A DNA stretch of 64,000 nucleotides from DYFT01 sp041695085 (GTDB lineage: Bacteria; Bacteroidota; Ignavibacteria; UBA10030). Below the pieces are notes generated by a model. That model did no database searches. It was not told the DNA's origin and saw only the letters and a program-made list of their open reading frames with translations. The position numbers and the translations under genes are program-made. This document shows positions 44,624 through 52,928 of this stretch, piece after piece. Where the stretch lies: NCBI GenBank assembly GCA_041695085.1, contig JBGFRO010000006.1, forward strand, positions 124,001 through 188,000. Reading direction: 5' to 3'. The stretch's first letter is position 1. Every line of letters begins with the position of its first letter.

Positions 44624-45199
44624 CTAGACGCTTTGGATCTCTCGTTTTGACTCACAATAGCGAATAAATTCAAGGTACCACTGCTCGCCGTATGCCTCTA
44701 TCAGAGCATCGCGGACGAAATCGACGAGCAATACTCCCTCCTTCTTTCCTTTCTGGAGAGCGGGTTCGCAAGCTGACAGGTATTCAAACCGGATGTGCTC
44801 CGTTTGTCCACGATCAATGCGAATCGGAAAGAGATGACACGAAAGAGGTTTGCGCCAGTTAATTTTTCCCTCCAAAAAGGCCTTTTCGAACGCACACCGA
44901 GCGATGCCTTGTTCCCAAACGACGAAGACGCAAGCCCGTTCGTCGACGCAGTGGGTCGAATAGTCTCCGGGCCGACCTTGAAGGAAGCCCTCTCGTTCCA
45001 TCACGTCGAGATGTTGATGAGAAAGATAAGGCTGAATGAATGGGAGTACTGTTACGATCTCTTGCACTTCCTCATCGAGAAGTGGAGCTCCTCGATGGCC
45101 GGGCATTGTGCAACAAGCCCCTCTGCACCGTTTCAAATCGCAGGCGAAGCGGGTGGAAGGAATAAGGTTATCAACGAAGAGTCCGGGCACGGTTTGCAT
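44624..45199 (-). CDS. DUF3109 family cysteine-rich protein
   Basis: 191 residues. Cysteines: FACDLKRCRGACCTMPG near the N-terminus, THCVDERACVFVVWEQGIARCAFEKA in the middle, and LSCHLFPIRI later, eight or so in all and spaced as in the YkgJ-like/DUF3109 metal-cluster proteins of Bacteroidota. The conserved KPLSCHLFPIRI is the family hallmark. The bound metal or cluster and the role are not known. It is the first gene of the minus-strand group DUF3109-rpoN-hslV-hslU and diverges from the ECF sigma gene. Confidence 0.88.
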   Translation of the reverse strand: MQTVPGLFVDNLIPSTRFACDLKRCRGACCTMPGHRGAPLLDEEVQEIVTVLPFIQPYLSHQHLDVMEREGFLQGRPGDYSTHCVDERACVFVVWEQGIARCAFEKAFLEGKINWRKPLSCHLFPIRIDRGQTEHIRFEYLSACEPALQKGKKEGVLLVDFVRDALIEAYGEQWYLEFIRYCESKREIQSV

Positions 45200-45349
45200 A
45201 AATCATCAAAAAACACGTTGAAAGTATAATCATTTTTCCCAAAAGAAAGTAGGTTTTGGCTCGATTTTTGTGGCGCGCACGTTGTTGCTTTTCGAAGTGT
45301 TTTCCTTCAAGTTCACCACAACCTTTTGCTGCTCTCGGAGTCTAATTCC

Positions 45350-45949
45350 GTGTCAGAAGTTAACAATCAGCTGATCACTTCTATGCAAGACGCAGAACTC
45401 ATCACGAGGGCTCGTGTAGGTGATATGATGGCATTTGAAGAACTTGTGTATCGGTACGATAAGCAAGTCCTCTCCATTGCCGCTCGTTATGTGCAAAGTG
45501 CCGAAGACGCAAAAGACATCTACCAAGAAGTATTTATGCGAGTCTATCGCGCGCTGCCGAAGTTTGAATTCAGAAGCGAATTCTCTACCTGGTTGTTTCG
45601 CATTACAACCAATGTTTGTCTTAGTCATCGTTCACGAAGAAAAAGGCATACTCACCCGTCGTTCGACGGTGATGGCGATGAGGACCACGGGGCGTCGCTT
45701 GCAGAATCGATCGCGGGAGAGGACGCGACGGATCGTTCGGCGGAAGGAGCAGAAATCGCACACCACATCCAACAGGCGGTCGATCGCCTGTCACCCAAAC
45801 TCAAAATGGTCTTCGTTCTTAAACACTACGAAGGTCTGAAAATCAAAGAGATTGCACAGATGATGTCGTGCACCGAAGGAACGGTGAAAAAATATCTCTT
45901 TACAGCAACCAAAAAGATACGGCACGAACTCAGCGAGATGTTTGATTGA
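45350..45949 (+). CDS. ECF sigma factor, RpoE-like
   Basis: 199 residues from GTG at 45350, chosen because CGGAG lies 9 bases upstream; TTG at 45326 and ATG at 45386 are alternatives. Sigma region 2 (about 20-85) has FEELVYRYDKQVLSIAARYV, DAKDIYQEVFMRVYRALPKF and FSTWLFRITTN. Region 4 (about 140-195) has AVDRLSPKLKMVFVLKHYEGLKIKEIAQMM and GTVKKYLFTATKKIRHEL. Next comes a gene with an anti-sigma zinc-finger motif 22 bp away, so this is a sigma/anti-sigma pair. The trigger is presumably envelope stress, as judged from the third gene, a cell-surface-type beta-helix protein. Confidence 0.93.
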   Translation: MSEVNNQLITSMQDAELITRARVGDMMAFEELVYRYDKQVLSIAARYVQSAEDAKDIYQEVFMRVYRALPKFEFRSEFSTWLFRITTNVCLSHRSRRKRHTHPSFDGDGDEDHGASLAESIAGEDATDRSAEGAEIAHHIQQAVDRLSPKLKMVFVLKHYEGLKIKEIAQMMSCTEGTVKKYLFTATKKIRHELSEMFD

Positions 45950-45971
45950 AAGATCGGCAGGAGGTTAACGC

Positions 45972-46946
45972 ATGATGACGCATCGACAATACAAAGAATG
46001 GATTCAACTATCCGTCCTGGACGAGTTGACGACGGACGAGCGCGAGCTGCTGGGTCGTCATCTCGACGAATGTGGTGAATGTCGAGCCGAGTTGGAACAA
46101 TTGACAAAATTCACTTCCCGAGTCCACCAGCGTCAGCTTTTTCAACCTACGGATCAATTGTTGCAGGAGGCGCGGCAGGAGTTACGCGTTGCACTTCGAT
46201 TGGAGCGAATGAAGCAGCCGATTCGTGTGACTCTCAAAACGTGGTGGGAGGCACTGAGCTCCGGATCGCTGCGATTGGCCGCTGGAGGAGTGGCGATGGT
46301 TGCCATCGGTATGCTGCTGGGATATCTCATTTTTTCCGGGGGAGACACGTCGGAAGGTTCCTTTGTGGGAAGTCTTGAGATTCAAGAGACCACATTTTCA
46401 CGGGGAGAAACCAGGGTCACCAACGTACGATTTCTGGCATCGGAGACTGTGGAGGGGGAGGTAGAGTTCATTTTTGAGGCGGTGACACCCATCAGGATGA
46501 AAGGAAGCGTCCAGGATCCGGCCGTGCAGCGTATTCTTGCCCAAGCTCTCGTAACGGAACAAAATCCCGGTGCCCGTCTGCGAACCGTGAGCACTCTCGG
46601 TGCTTATGCCGAGCAATCGAATAAACCGGATCAAGAGATCAAAGCGGCACTCATTCAGGCATTGAAGTCGGACGGCAATGTGGGAGTTCGGAAAGAGGCG
46701 CTTCGTGTTCTCCAACGCTTCCCGATGGATAAGGAAATTCAGGATGCGCTCTTGCATGTTCTGCGCCATGAGTTGAATCCGGGCCTCCGCATCGAAGCGA
46801 TCAACATCTTAGAAAAACCGGTGGTTGCGGGGCAATGGAGGAACGAGGAAATCAAGAATGTTCTTCGGGAGAAGATGGAATCAGATCAAAACAACTACAT
46901 TCGCCTTCGTGCGAGAAACGTGTATGAGGAGGTCTATCAGCAATGA
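45972..46946 (+). CDS. Membrane anti-sigma factor with HEAT-repeat sensor part
   Basis: 324 residues, AGGAGG before the ATG. The N-terminus has the zinc-binding anti-sigma motif LGRHLDECGECRAEL (H-x3-C-x2-C, about 27-40). A basic/helical stretch leads to one membrane helix (about 98-119, AAGGVAMVAIGMLLGYLIFS). A periplasmic beta part is followed by HEAT-like repeats (about 180-320) such as DPAVQRILAQALVTEQNPGARLRTVSTL and DGNVGVRKEALRVLQRF. HEAT repeats on the far side of an anti-sigma factor are unusual and probably bind a protein signal. It overlaps the next gene by ATGA. Confidence 0.85.
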   Translation: MMTHRQYKEWIQLSVLDELTTDERELLGRHLDECGECRAELEQLTKFTSRVHQRQLFQPTDQLLQEARQELRVALRLERMKQPIRVTLKTWWEALSSGSLRLAAGGVAMVAIGMLLGYLIFSGGDTSEGSFVGSLEIQETTFSRGETRVTNVRFLASETVEGEVEFIFEAVTPIRMKGSVQDPAVQRILAQALVTEQNPGARLRTVSTLGAYAEQSNKPDQEIKAALIQALKSDGNVGVRKEALRVLQRFPMDKEIQDALLHVLRHELNPGLRIEAINILEKPVVAGQWRNEEIKNVLREKMESDQNNYIRLRARNVYEEVYQQ

Positions 46947-48106
46947 AAACGTCCGGAATACTTCGGTTTGCTGTGATCTTGAGTTTCGCGTCATTTGTCG
47001 TCGGGTTCCGTTTGGTAGATGATCAAGGGAGCCGCTCCAAAACGTTTGCCGTTAACAAGGGAGGAACGATAGAAGTCCGGATCGACGGTGGGGATATTAA
47101 GCTCGACACCTGGGACAAAGGAGAGGTCGTTATTCGGGCAGAAGGGATCGATGAAGAAGATCTCGATCGACTCAAGATGGAGCAGAGTGGGAATACAATT
47201 CGCGTTGAACTGCGCCGTCGAGGATGGGGAGGCTGGAGAGGAGGGCACGCCCGGTTTGAGATAACGGTGCCGACGCAGTTTAACACCGACCTCCGCACGG
47301 CTGGAGGCGATATCGAAATCCGCGGTGATCTGGACGGTCGTGTGAAAGGTTCAACGTCGGGAGGCGATGTGATTCTAGGAAATCTTACTCGCGCGACTGT
47401 CGAGCTGAGTACCTCGGGGGGCGACATGCGGACGGGCGACATTCAGGGAGACGTGACGCTGAAGACGTCGGGCGGTGATATCGAGTTGGGGAGAATCGGC
47501 GGGAATGTGAGTGTAAGCACGGCGGGCGGGGACATTCGCGTGGAAAGTGTCGGAAAGCGATTGAAGGCTTCTACTTCAGGCGGAGATATCGTGATCGGAG
47601 AGGTTGGTGGTGAAGCCACGGCCTCGACGGCCGGTGGTGATGTGAAAGTGAGAAAGGTTACGGGAACGGCAGCGCTTTCTACCGCCGGTGGGGATATTGA
47701 GCTGCTCAGTGGTTCGGGCGACGTTGTCGCAAAAACCGCAGGGGGAGATATACGGCTTGAAGACATGAGTGGCTCGATCGAGGCATCGACGGCGGGAGGC
47801 GATGTGCAAGCGGAGTTGAGGCCGAAGGGGTCTGGACGGAGTCGGCTCTCTTCAGCCGGAGGGGAAATCACCCTTTACGTTCCCGAAAATGCAAAAGCGA
47901 CGATCGAGGCGATCATTCGGTTGGAGGGACGTTGGAGGAGTCGAAAAGACGATTACAGCGTGCGGTCCGATTTTAAACCCGAAACCTATGAGCGGGACGA
48001 CGATGGCTCTGAGATCCGAGCGCGATACGTGCTGAACGGAGGGGGGGAAGACATCGTGCTGAAAACAGTAAATTCCAACATCACCATCAGAAAATCGAGA
48101 CACTAA
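46943..48106 (+). CDS. DUF4097-type exported beta-helix protein
   Basis: 387 residues, start overlapping the anti-sigma stop. A signal peptide (about 1-22) is followed by two strands, then 11 consecutive rungs of 18-19 residues with the motif (S/K)T(S/A)GGD(I/V), and a C-terminal part with VLNGGGEDIVLKTVNSNITIRK. The rungs should stack as a right-handed beta-solenoid. DUF4097 proteins (LiaG-like) often sit beside stress-response regulators and may report envelope state. Co-transcription with the sigma/anti-sigma pair supports that, by inference. Confidence 0.88.
   Translation: MKTSGILRFAVILSFASFVVGFRLVDDQGSRSKTFAVNKGGTIEVRIDGGDIKLDTWDKGEVVIRAEGIDEEDLDRLKMEQSGNTIRVELRRRGWGGWRGGHARFEITVPTQFNTDLRTAGGDIEIRGDLDGRVKGSTSGGDVILGNLTRATVELSTSGGDMRTGDIQGDVTLKTSGGDIELGRIGGNVSVSTAGGDIRVESVGKRLKASTSGGDIVIGEVGGEATASTAGGDVKVRKVTGTAALSTAGGDIELLSGSGDVVAKTAGGDIRLEDMSGSIEASTAGGDVQAELRPKGSGRSRLSSAGGEITLYVPENAKATIEAIIRLEGRWRSRKDDYSVRSDFKPETYERDDDGSEIRARYVLNGGGEDIVLKTVNSNITIRKSRH
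47294..47905 (+). repeat. Tandem 54-57 bp repeat coding for the GGD rungs
   Basis: Eleven diverged units inside the DUF4097 gene, each centred on a GGCGG-GAT type core that encodes GGD or, once, GGE. The period of 18-19 codons matches a solenoid turn. This stretch is prone to slippage, so unit number may differ between strains. Confidence 0.8.
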
Positions 48107-48131
48107 GGTGGCAGTTTGTGTTTGATGGCTG

Positions 48132-48160
48132 TTGAAACGAAACGGCTCCAATCCTATCCA
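48132..48160 (+). promoter_or_regulatory. Candidate promoter of a small RNA
   Basis: TTGAAA (48132-48137), 17-bp spacer, TATCCA (48155-48160), in the 303-bp gap after the DUF4097 gene. The -10 box is weak. Confidence 0.3.
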
Positions 48161-48166
48161 TAAAAA

Positions 48167-48297
48167 ATCTTTCCGAAATTCGCGTAACCTTTTAGGAAAC
48201 AAAGCGTCCAATAAAAACCTTGCAATGCAAAAAGCTCCTCCATTTGCATGGGCAAGAATGAAGCCTCTGGGGATTGGTGGTCCCCGGAGGTTTTTTG
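48167..48297 (+). ncRNA. Possible small RNA of about 130 nt
   Basis: Downstream of the weak promoter lies a long imperfect hairpin, CTTGCAATGCAAA (48219-48231) with TTTGCATGGGCAAG (48243-48256), followed by a strong terminator hairpin (48264-48290) and a T-run. The next gene, dprA, is on the other strand, so this transcript serves no downstream gene. It may instead be just the 3' end of the DUF4097 mRNA. No known RNA family is recognised. Confidence 0.35.
48264..48296 (+). terminator. Intrinsic terminator
   Basis: CCTCTGGGGA (48264-48273) pairs with TCCCCGGAGG (48281-48290) with one G-T wobble, 7-nt loop, followed by TTTTTT. It ends the sigma/anti-sigma/DUF4097 operon or the candidate small RNA. 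Confidence 0.85.
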
Positions 48298-48409
48298 TTT
48301 GAACGCAGCCGATTTTTTGTGGGAGTCCGCGGTTGACGATACAGGGAATTTCCGCTCTCGCGAGATGATGAATTCGATTTAAGGAACTTGTGTCAGAACC
48401 TTGGTTTCC

Positions 48410-49519
48410 TCATAAAGAGTTTTGGGAAAGTTTTGCAAACATCTTGCCGGGATATTGACGCACGAGTCCTTTGAATTCGAGGGAGAGGAGGTGAACAAGC
48501 GCATCAGCGGTCGTGAGATTCGCCTTCTCGGCAATGACGTCGATGTGACTTGTACCGGACTCCAGCACGTCGAGCAGTCTTCGTTCGAAGAGCGTCAGCT
48601 CGATCTCGGGTTCGGGCTTACGCTCTTCGCGCAAGAGCCCGCGCAGCTGTGGCTTCAGTTCGTCGAGAAGATCGTCGACGGAGGTGACCAGTTTTGCCTT
48701 ACCGTCCCGGATGAGCAGGTTCGGACCTGCGCTTCTCCGTTCGGTGATGTTGCCCGGTACTGCGAAGACCTCTCGGTTTTGATCAAGCGCGATGGTTGCC
48801 GTAATCATCGCTCCACCATCTTCACCCGATTCCACCACGGTTGTTCCAAGGGCAAGTCCACTGATGATTCGGTTTCGGCGCGGAAAATTAGGGGCGTCCG
48901 GTTTGGCGCCCATCGGGAATTCCGAAAGAACGGCCCCCTGCTCGGCGATACGTTCCAGAAGCTTTCTGTTTTCCGGCGGATAGGGGACATCCAATCCCGA
49001 GCCGATCACGGCCAGAGTTCTGCCTCCGGCTTGAAGCGCGGCCACGTGGGCGATCGTGTCGATGCCGCGAGCAAGTCCGCTGATGACCGTTAATCCGAGT
49101 TGCGCGAGATCGCGGCTGAACATCTCCCCAACGCTCTTTCCGTATGGGGTTGGATGTCGCGTCCCAACGATCGCAAGCGCGTAACGGTCTTCCGGCAGGA
49201 ACTCGCCGAGGACGTAAAGAAAAGCCGGGGGATCATAGATTTTTTTTAGGAGTTCGGGATAGCCTTTTTCCCAAATGGTAAGAATTTTGCCGCCTGCTTT
49301 GTTTAATCGCTTGAGCTGATCGCGCGCAAAGACCTTCCCGTTGTGGTGAGCGATGTTGGAAGCAAGTTTCTTATCGATGCCTTCTACTTCGATGAGTTCG
49401 CGGGGCGAGGCGGCTAAGACGGCGGTGGGATTACCAAAGTGCGAGATCAGAGCGCGAATCTTGTGGGACCCGATGCGAGGAACGGAAGAAAGTGAGAGAA
49501 GGTCGAGCACGTCGAACAT
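48410..49519 (-). CDS. dprA: DNA-processing protein DprA (Smf)
   Basis: 369 residues. An N-terminal HhH/SAM-like part (about 1-70, LIEVEGIDKKLASNI) precedes the Rossmann-like DprA core: YALAIVGTRHPTPYGKS, VISGLARGIDTIAHVAALQAGGRTLAVIGSG, FPRRNRIISGLALGTTVVESGEDGGAMITA and VFAVPGN. A C-terminal winged helix (about 300-365) ends the protein. DprA loads RecA on incoming single-stranded DNA during natural transformation. It is the last gene of the glmM-TPR-eutN-dprA run, 32 bp after eutN. Confidence 0.96.
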   Translation of the reverse strand: MFDVLDLLSLSSVPRIGSHKIRALISHFGNPTAVLAASPRELIEVEGIDKKLASNIAHHNGKVFARDQLKRLNKAGGKILTIWEKGYPELLKKIYDPPAFLYVLGEFLPEDRYALAIVGTRHPTPYGKSVGEMFSRDLAQLGLTVISGLARGIDTIAHVAALQAGGRTLAVIGSGLDVPYPPENRKLLERIAEQGAVLSEFPMGAKPDAPNFPRRNRIISGLALGTTVVESGEDGGAMITATIALDQNREVFAVPGNITERRSAGPNLLIRDGKAKLVTSVDDLLDELKPQLRGLLREERKPEPEIELTLFERRLLDVLESGTSHIDVIAEKANLTTADALVHLLSLEFKGLVRQYPGKMFAKLSQNSL

Positions 49520-49551
49520 TGATGCAACCTGTGAACCTATCCAACGATCAT

Positions 49552-49824
49552 TTACAGCTCGACCGACAATCCATCGACCACGGCGACGATAATGCTATGG
49601 ACTGGCACGTTGGTGCGTTTCAGGATTTGCTGGGCGCCTGCTCCCTCCTGAATGACAAGCACCGTGTCCCCGATCCCTGCATCAACCTGATCAATTGCAA
49701 GGAGATCTCTCCCGACCGGCTTTCCGTCGAGGTCGATGGGTTGGACGATCAGGATTTTGTAGGCTTTGAGATGTTCGTTTTTTTGCGTTGAGACAATTGT
49801 GCCGGTTACTTTGCCGAGGATCAC
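49552..49824 (-). CDS. EutN/CcmL-type microcompartment vertex protein, isolated
   Basis: 90 residues. The start is GTG at 49824, preceded by AGGAAGGAAC, giving the usual N-terminus VILGKVTGTIVSTQKNEHL. The frame is open further, to 49974, but overlaps the TPR gene and adds nothing conserved. Family blocks: YKILIVQPIDLDGKPVG, AIDQVDAGIGDTVLVIQEGAGAQQIL and VHSIIVAVVDGLSV. EutN/CcmL pentamers cap the vertices of bacterial microcompartments. No shell hexamer (BMC-H) or enzyme of a compartment is encoded in this window, so it may act with distant shell genes or alone. Confidence 0.9.
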   Translation of the reverse strand: MILGKVTGTIVSTQKNEHLKAYKILIVQPIDLDGKPVGRDLLAIDQVDAGIGDTVLVIQEGAGAQQILKRTNVPVHSIIVAVVDGLSVEL

Positions 49825-49855
49825 TGCCGTTCCTTCCTGCTGTTGCTCACTTGTC

Positions 49856-50800
49856 TTAACGGAATTGTAGTCGCCGCAAATCCGCTTCGGCTGCGATGGT
49901 GCCAAACGCCGCCCAATATGGACTCTGGGCAACTCGTTGCAGAATCGATACAGCACGTACCGTGTCGCCACCACTTAAATACCAAGCAGCAACGCCGTAA
50001 CCATAGGTAGCGAGTTCCAAGTCGGTGGGGTCGTCGAGTTTCAGGAGCGCATCTACTTGCAATTCTCCTTTATACATCAAAAGCCTTCGATGGTAGGCCG
50101 TGTTCTCAAGGATTCTCATCTCTTTATGAATGGTATCGAGTAAGATGGTTGGAGCACTCGGACCCTTCATTCTTCGCAGAGCAAGATAGGTCCAATCTGT
50201 TGCAGCGCAGAGCATGTCGTCGTTCTTGGAGCGGAGTCGGCATTCATTGAAGAAACGGTAAGCGTTCTCGAAATCGCCTTTCAGATAGTACGCCAGTGCA
50301 AGGTGATAGAAGATATTGGTGTGCAGCGTGCTCGTCGGAATGTTGTACTTGTTCGGCTGACCATCGGGTTCAATCTCATCTTCCTTCCCCTCAACTAATG
50401 AGAGTGCCTTCGTCAAGTCTGCAATGGCACGATCAAACTCCCGCACTGTCACGAATCGATGACCCCGATGACGATAGAGCCGGGCATCTTCCGGAAACTT
50501 CTTTATTCCTTCAGTGAAGATGTCAATCGCCTCACGGTATCTCCATAAGTATGCTGTTCGGCGACCGACCCAAATAAGGTTCTCCACGTTGCTTGAATCT
50601 TGCCTGTAAGCCTCGATGGCAAGCTGCAACTCCTTTTCCATTCGCTCCCGCGTCTCGGGGGGCAAAGGAGGAGGATACAACGGGCTTCCGAGCAGTGAAA
50701 TTGCCTCCGGTCGACCGGAAACCATCTCCTGATTTCCATACAAGATAGTAAACGAAAGGAGGTAACAGCCGAGAAATGAGAAATGTGAAAAAGCTTTCAT
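49856..50800 (-). CDS. Exported TPR-repeat protein
   Basis: 314 residues. A signal peptide (about 1-23) is followed by a proline-rich stretch SPLYPPPLPPETRERM. TPR units follow at about 60-180 (NLIWVGRRTAYLWRYREAIDIFTEGIKKFPEDARLYRHRGHRFVTVREF-type pattern) and further helices continue to the end. There is no catalytic motif. FCB proteins of this type with GRRTAYLWRY and HRGHRF are widespread and uncharacterised. It overlaps the glmM stop by ATGA, so both are translated together, and 31 bp separate it from eutN. Confidence 0.82.
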   Translation of the reverse strand: MKAFSHFSFLGCYLLSFTILYGNQEMVSGRPEAISLLGSPLYPPPLPPETRERMEKELQLAIEAYRQDSSNVENLIWVGRRTAYLWRYREAIDIFTEGIKKFPEDARLYRHRGHRFVTVREFDRAIADLTKALSLVEGKEDEIEPDGQPNKYNIPTSTLHTNIFYHLALAYYLKGDFENAYRFFNECRLRSKNDDMLCAATDWTYLALRRMKGPSAPTILLDTIHKEMRILENTAYHRRLLMYKGELQVDALLKLDDPTDLELATYGYGVAAWYLSGGDTVRAVSILQRVAQSPYWAAFGTIAAEADLRRLQFR

Positions 50801-52167
50801 GTTTTGGCTACCATCTCCGCTGTAAACTGTTGGACGAGCTCCTCGGCTCTTTCTCGTGTCGGGCTTTCTGCGATGATGCGAATAATCGGTTCTGTATTGG
50901 ACTTGCGCAGGTGAACCCAGGAATCAGGAAAGTTGATCTTGAGCCCGTCAATCGTTGTGATCTTGCCCTTTCCGGCGTAACGCTCTTCGAGTCGGCGCAA
51001 TATTTCGTCTGGATCGAGTGTCCCAACGTTGACTTTTCCCTTTGAAATCGAGTATTGGGGCATGATCTTCTTCAATTCGGAGAGTGTTCCACCGAAATCG
51101 GTGAGATGTTGGAGTGTCAAGGCAATACCAACCAGTGCGTCCCGTCCGATGTGTGAAGCCGAGAGGATAACCCCTCCACTCCCTTCGCCTCCTACGAGAG
51201 CACCCAATTCCCGCATCTTCTTCGCGACGTTGATTTCGCCTACAGCCGTACGCACGACTTGCACGCCTCGCTCCGCTGCGATGTCATCCACGGCCCGCGT
51301 TGTTGAGAGGTTGACAACAACAGGCGGGAGATCACGACCCGTTGTTGTTTCTCGATCAAGCACGAACTTGATCACGCTGGCAATGGTATACTCTTCTCCC
51401 ATCGGCTCCCCATGCTCATCAATGAGAACAAGCCGATCTACATCCGGATCGACAGCGATGCCAACATCAGCTTTCGTTTCGCGCACGCGCGCACACAAGC
51501 CGGTGAGGTTTTCCGGGATGGGTTCCGGAGTATGGGAGAATATCCCCGAAATGTCGCAGTTCATTTCAATGACATCACATCCGAACTCTCGCAGGAGTTG
51601 TGGAACGATGGCGCCACCTGCTGCATTGACGCAATCGACCACAACCCGAAAGCGTTTCTTGCGGACTTCCTCAATACGAAGGTAAGGAAGTGAAAGGACG
51701 TTGCGGAGATGCTCATCGACCAACTCGGGAGCAGGAGTATGCTTACCCTGCTGATCCCATCGGCGGTAGGACCGCATCCCCTGCTCGGCAATCTTCCAGA
51801 ACTCTCGGTTTTGATCTGCATCGAGAAAGAGTCCAGTGGAGGCAAGAAACTTCAGCCCGTTCCATTCCATTGGATTGTGGCTTGCGGTGATGGAGATGCC
51901 TCCTGCCGCGCGACGTTTCTCGACGGCAAGCTGCAGCGTTGGAGTGGCGCAGATTCCGACCGCGACGACATCGCATCCCATTTGCAGAAGCGTTGACGAG
52001 ACCAGATGGGCAATCGATTTGCCCGTAATCCTGCCGTCTCGTCCGATGACGATTGTGCCGCGACCGCAGTACTCTGCAAAGGCTGATGCGTATTTCACGA
52101 TCACCTCAGGTGTGAGACTCTCACCGACGATGCCTCGCACACCCGAGATGCTGACCATGAGCGACAT
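50797..52167 (-). CDS. glmM: Phosphoglucosamine mutase/phosphohexomutase
   Basis: 456 residues, AAAGGAG before the ATG. The catalytic serine is Ser96 in ISITASHNPMEWNGLKF. The metal loop is DPDVDRLVLID (about 240), and the sugar loop is GGEGSGGVI. Phosphate-binding RKSNTEPIIRIIAES lies near the C-terminus. SISGVRGIVGESLTP at the N-terminus is typical of archaeal and FCB GlmM-type enzymes. It probably converts glucosamine 6-phosphate to the 1-phosphate for cell-wall UDP-GlcNAc; a phosphomannomutase role cannot be excluded. First gene of the minus-strand run. Confidence 0.88.
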   Translation of the reverse strand: MSLMVSISGVRGIVGESLTPEVIVKYASAFAEYCGRGTIVIGRDGRITGKSIAHLVSSTLLQMGCDVVAVGICATPTLQLAVEKRRAAGGISITASHNPMEWNGLKFLASTGLFLDADQNREFWKIAEQGMRSYRRWDQQGKHTPAPELVDEHLRNVLSLPYLRIEEVRKKRFRVVVDCVNAAGGAIVPQLLREFGCDVIEMNCDISGIFSHTPEPIPENLTGLCARVRETKADVGIAVDPDVDRLVLIDEHGEPMGEEYTIASVIKFVLDRETTTGRDLPPVVVNLSTTRAVDDIAAERGVQVVRTAVGEINVAKKMRELGALVGGEGSGGVILSASHIGRDALVGIALTLQHLTDFGGTLSELKKIMPQYSISKGKVNVGTLDPDEILRRLEERYAGKGKITTIDGLKINFPDSWVHLRKSNTEPIIRIIAESPTRERAEELVQQFTAEMVAKT

Positions 52168-52331
52168 CGCGTCTCCTTTTTGAAAAGTGAGTCGAATTTA
52201 CGTATTGCACGAGCGATAAGCAAGAAAGGGGCGAGAATCGTTATGACAATTCCCAACGGCTGCCTCGGAAGTCGTTGCTTGACACTTGTCTGGCGCATGC
52301 GTAACTTGCAGTTAACGAGAGACGTTAGCGT

Positions 52332-52928
52332 ATGCAACTCACCGATGATGAGAAACGTGAACTCCTACGGAGGGCACGCGCTTCGATTGAAGCGGAGTTG
52401 AAGGGAATTCCGAATCCAACCTCGCCTCCAACGACTTCGACGCTGGAAACCCCCTGCGGAGCGTTCGTGACGCTCCGAATCGGAGGCGATCTCCGGGGTT
52501 GCATCGGCTACGTTGAACCGCGCTTGCCGCTTGTTCAAACAGTCGAAGAAGTTGCGAAGAAGGCCGCCTTCGAGGATCCGCGCTTCGTACCATTGACTCG
52601 CGACGAACTCGACGCGGTCGATATCGAAATCTCCGTTCTTTCCCCCTTGTGGCTGATTAAGGACATCTCGGAAATCGAGGTCGGGAAACATGGTCTGGTT
52701 GTCGATGCAGGCTACACACGCGGTTTGCTTCTCCCGCAGGTGCCACTCGAGTATGGTTGGGATCGACAACAGTTTCTTGCACACACATCTCTCAAGGCAG
52801 GCCTTATGCCTGATGCATGGAAACAACCCCACGTAAAGTTGTTTGTTTTTACGTCGGATGTTTTCTCTGAACGGAGTCTTCACGAGCACGATGAAGCGGC
52901 CGGCGGGAAAGGAGAAAGTTTGACGTGA
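52332..52928 (+). CDS. amrA: AmmeMemoRadiSam system protein A (AMMECR1 domain)
   Basis: 198 residues. The AMMECR1 fold spans most of the length: TPCGAFVTLRIGGDLRGCIGYVEPRLPL with the conserved LRGCIG motif, AAFEDPRFVPLTRDEL, IEISVLSPLWLI and LLLPQVPLEYGWDRQQFLAHTSLKAGL. Its C-terminus overlaps the MEMO-like gene (GTGA). The two usually stand beside a radical SAM gene (AmrS), which is not in this window. The system may modify an unknown substrate; no activity is established for this subset. Confidence 0.92.
   Translation: MQLTDDEKRELLRRARASIEAELKGIPNPTSPPTTSTLETPCGAFVTLRIGGDLRGCIGYVEPRLPLVQTVEEVAKKAAFEDPRFVPLTRDELDAVDIEISVLSPLWLIKDISEIEVGKHGLVVDAGYTRGLLLPQVPLEYGWDRQQFLAHTSLKAGLMPDAWKQPHVKLFVFTSDVFSERSLHEHDEAAGGKGESLT

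Noticed and set aside
49825..49974. Longer N-terminus for the EutN/CcmL protein
   Set aside because: The extension lies inside the TPR gene in another frame, and the GTG at 49824 has a good ribosome site and the family N-terminus.
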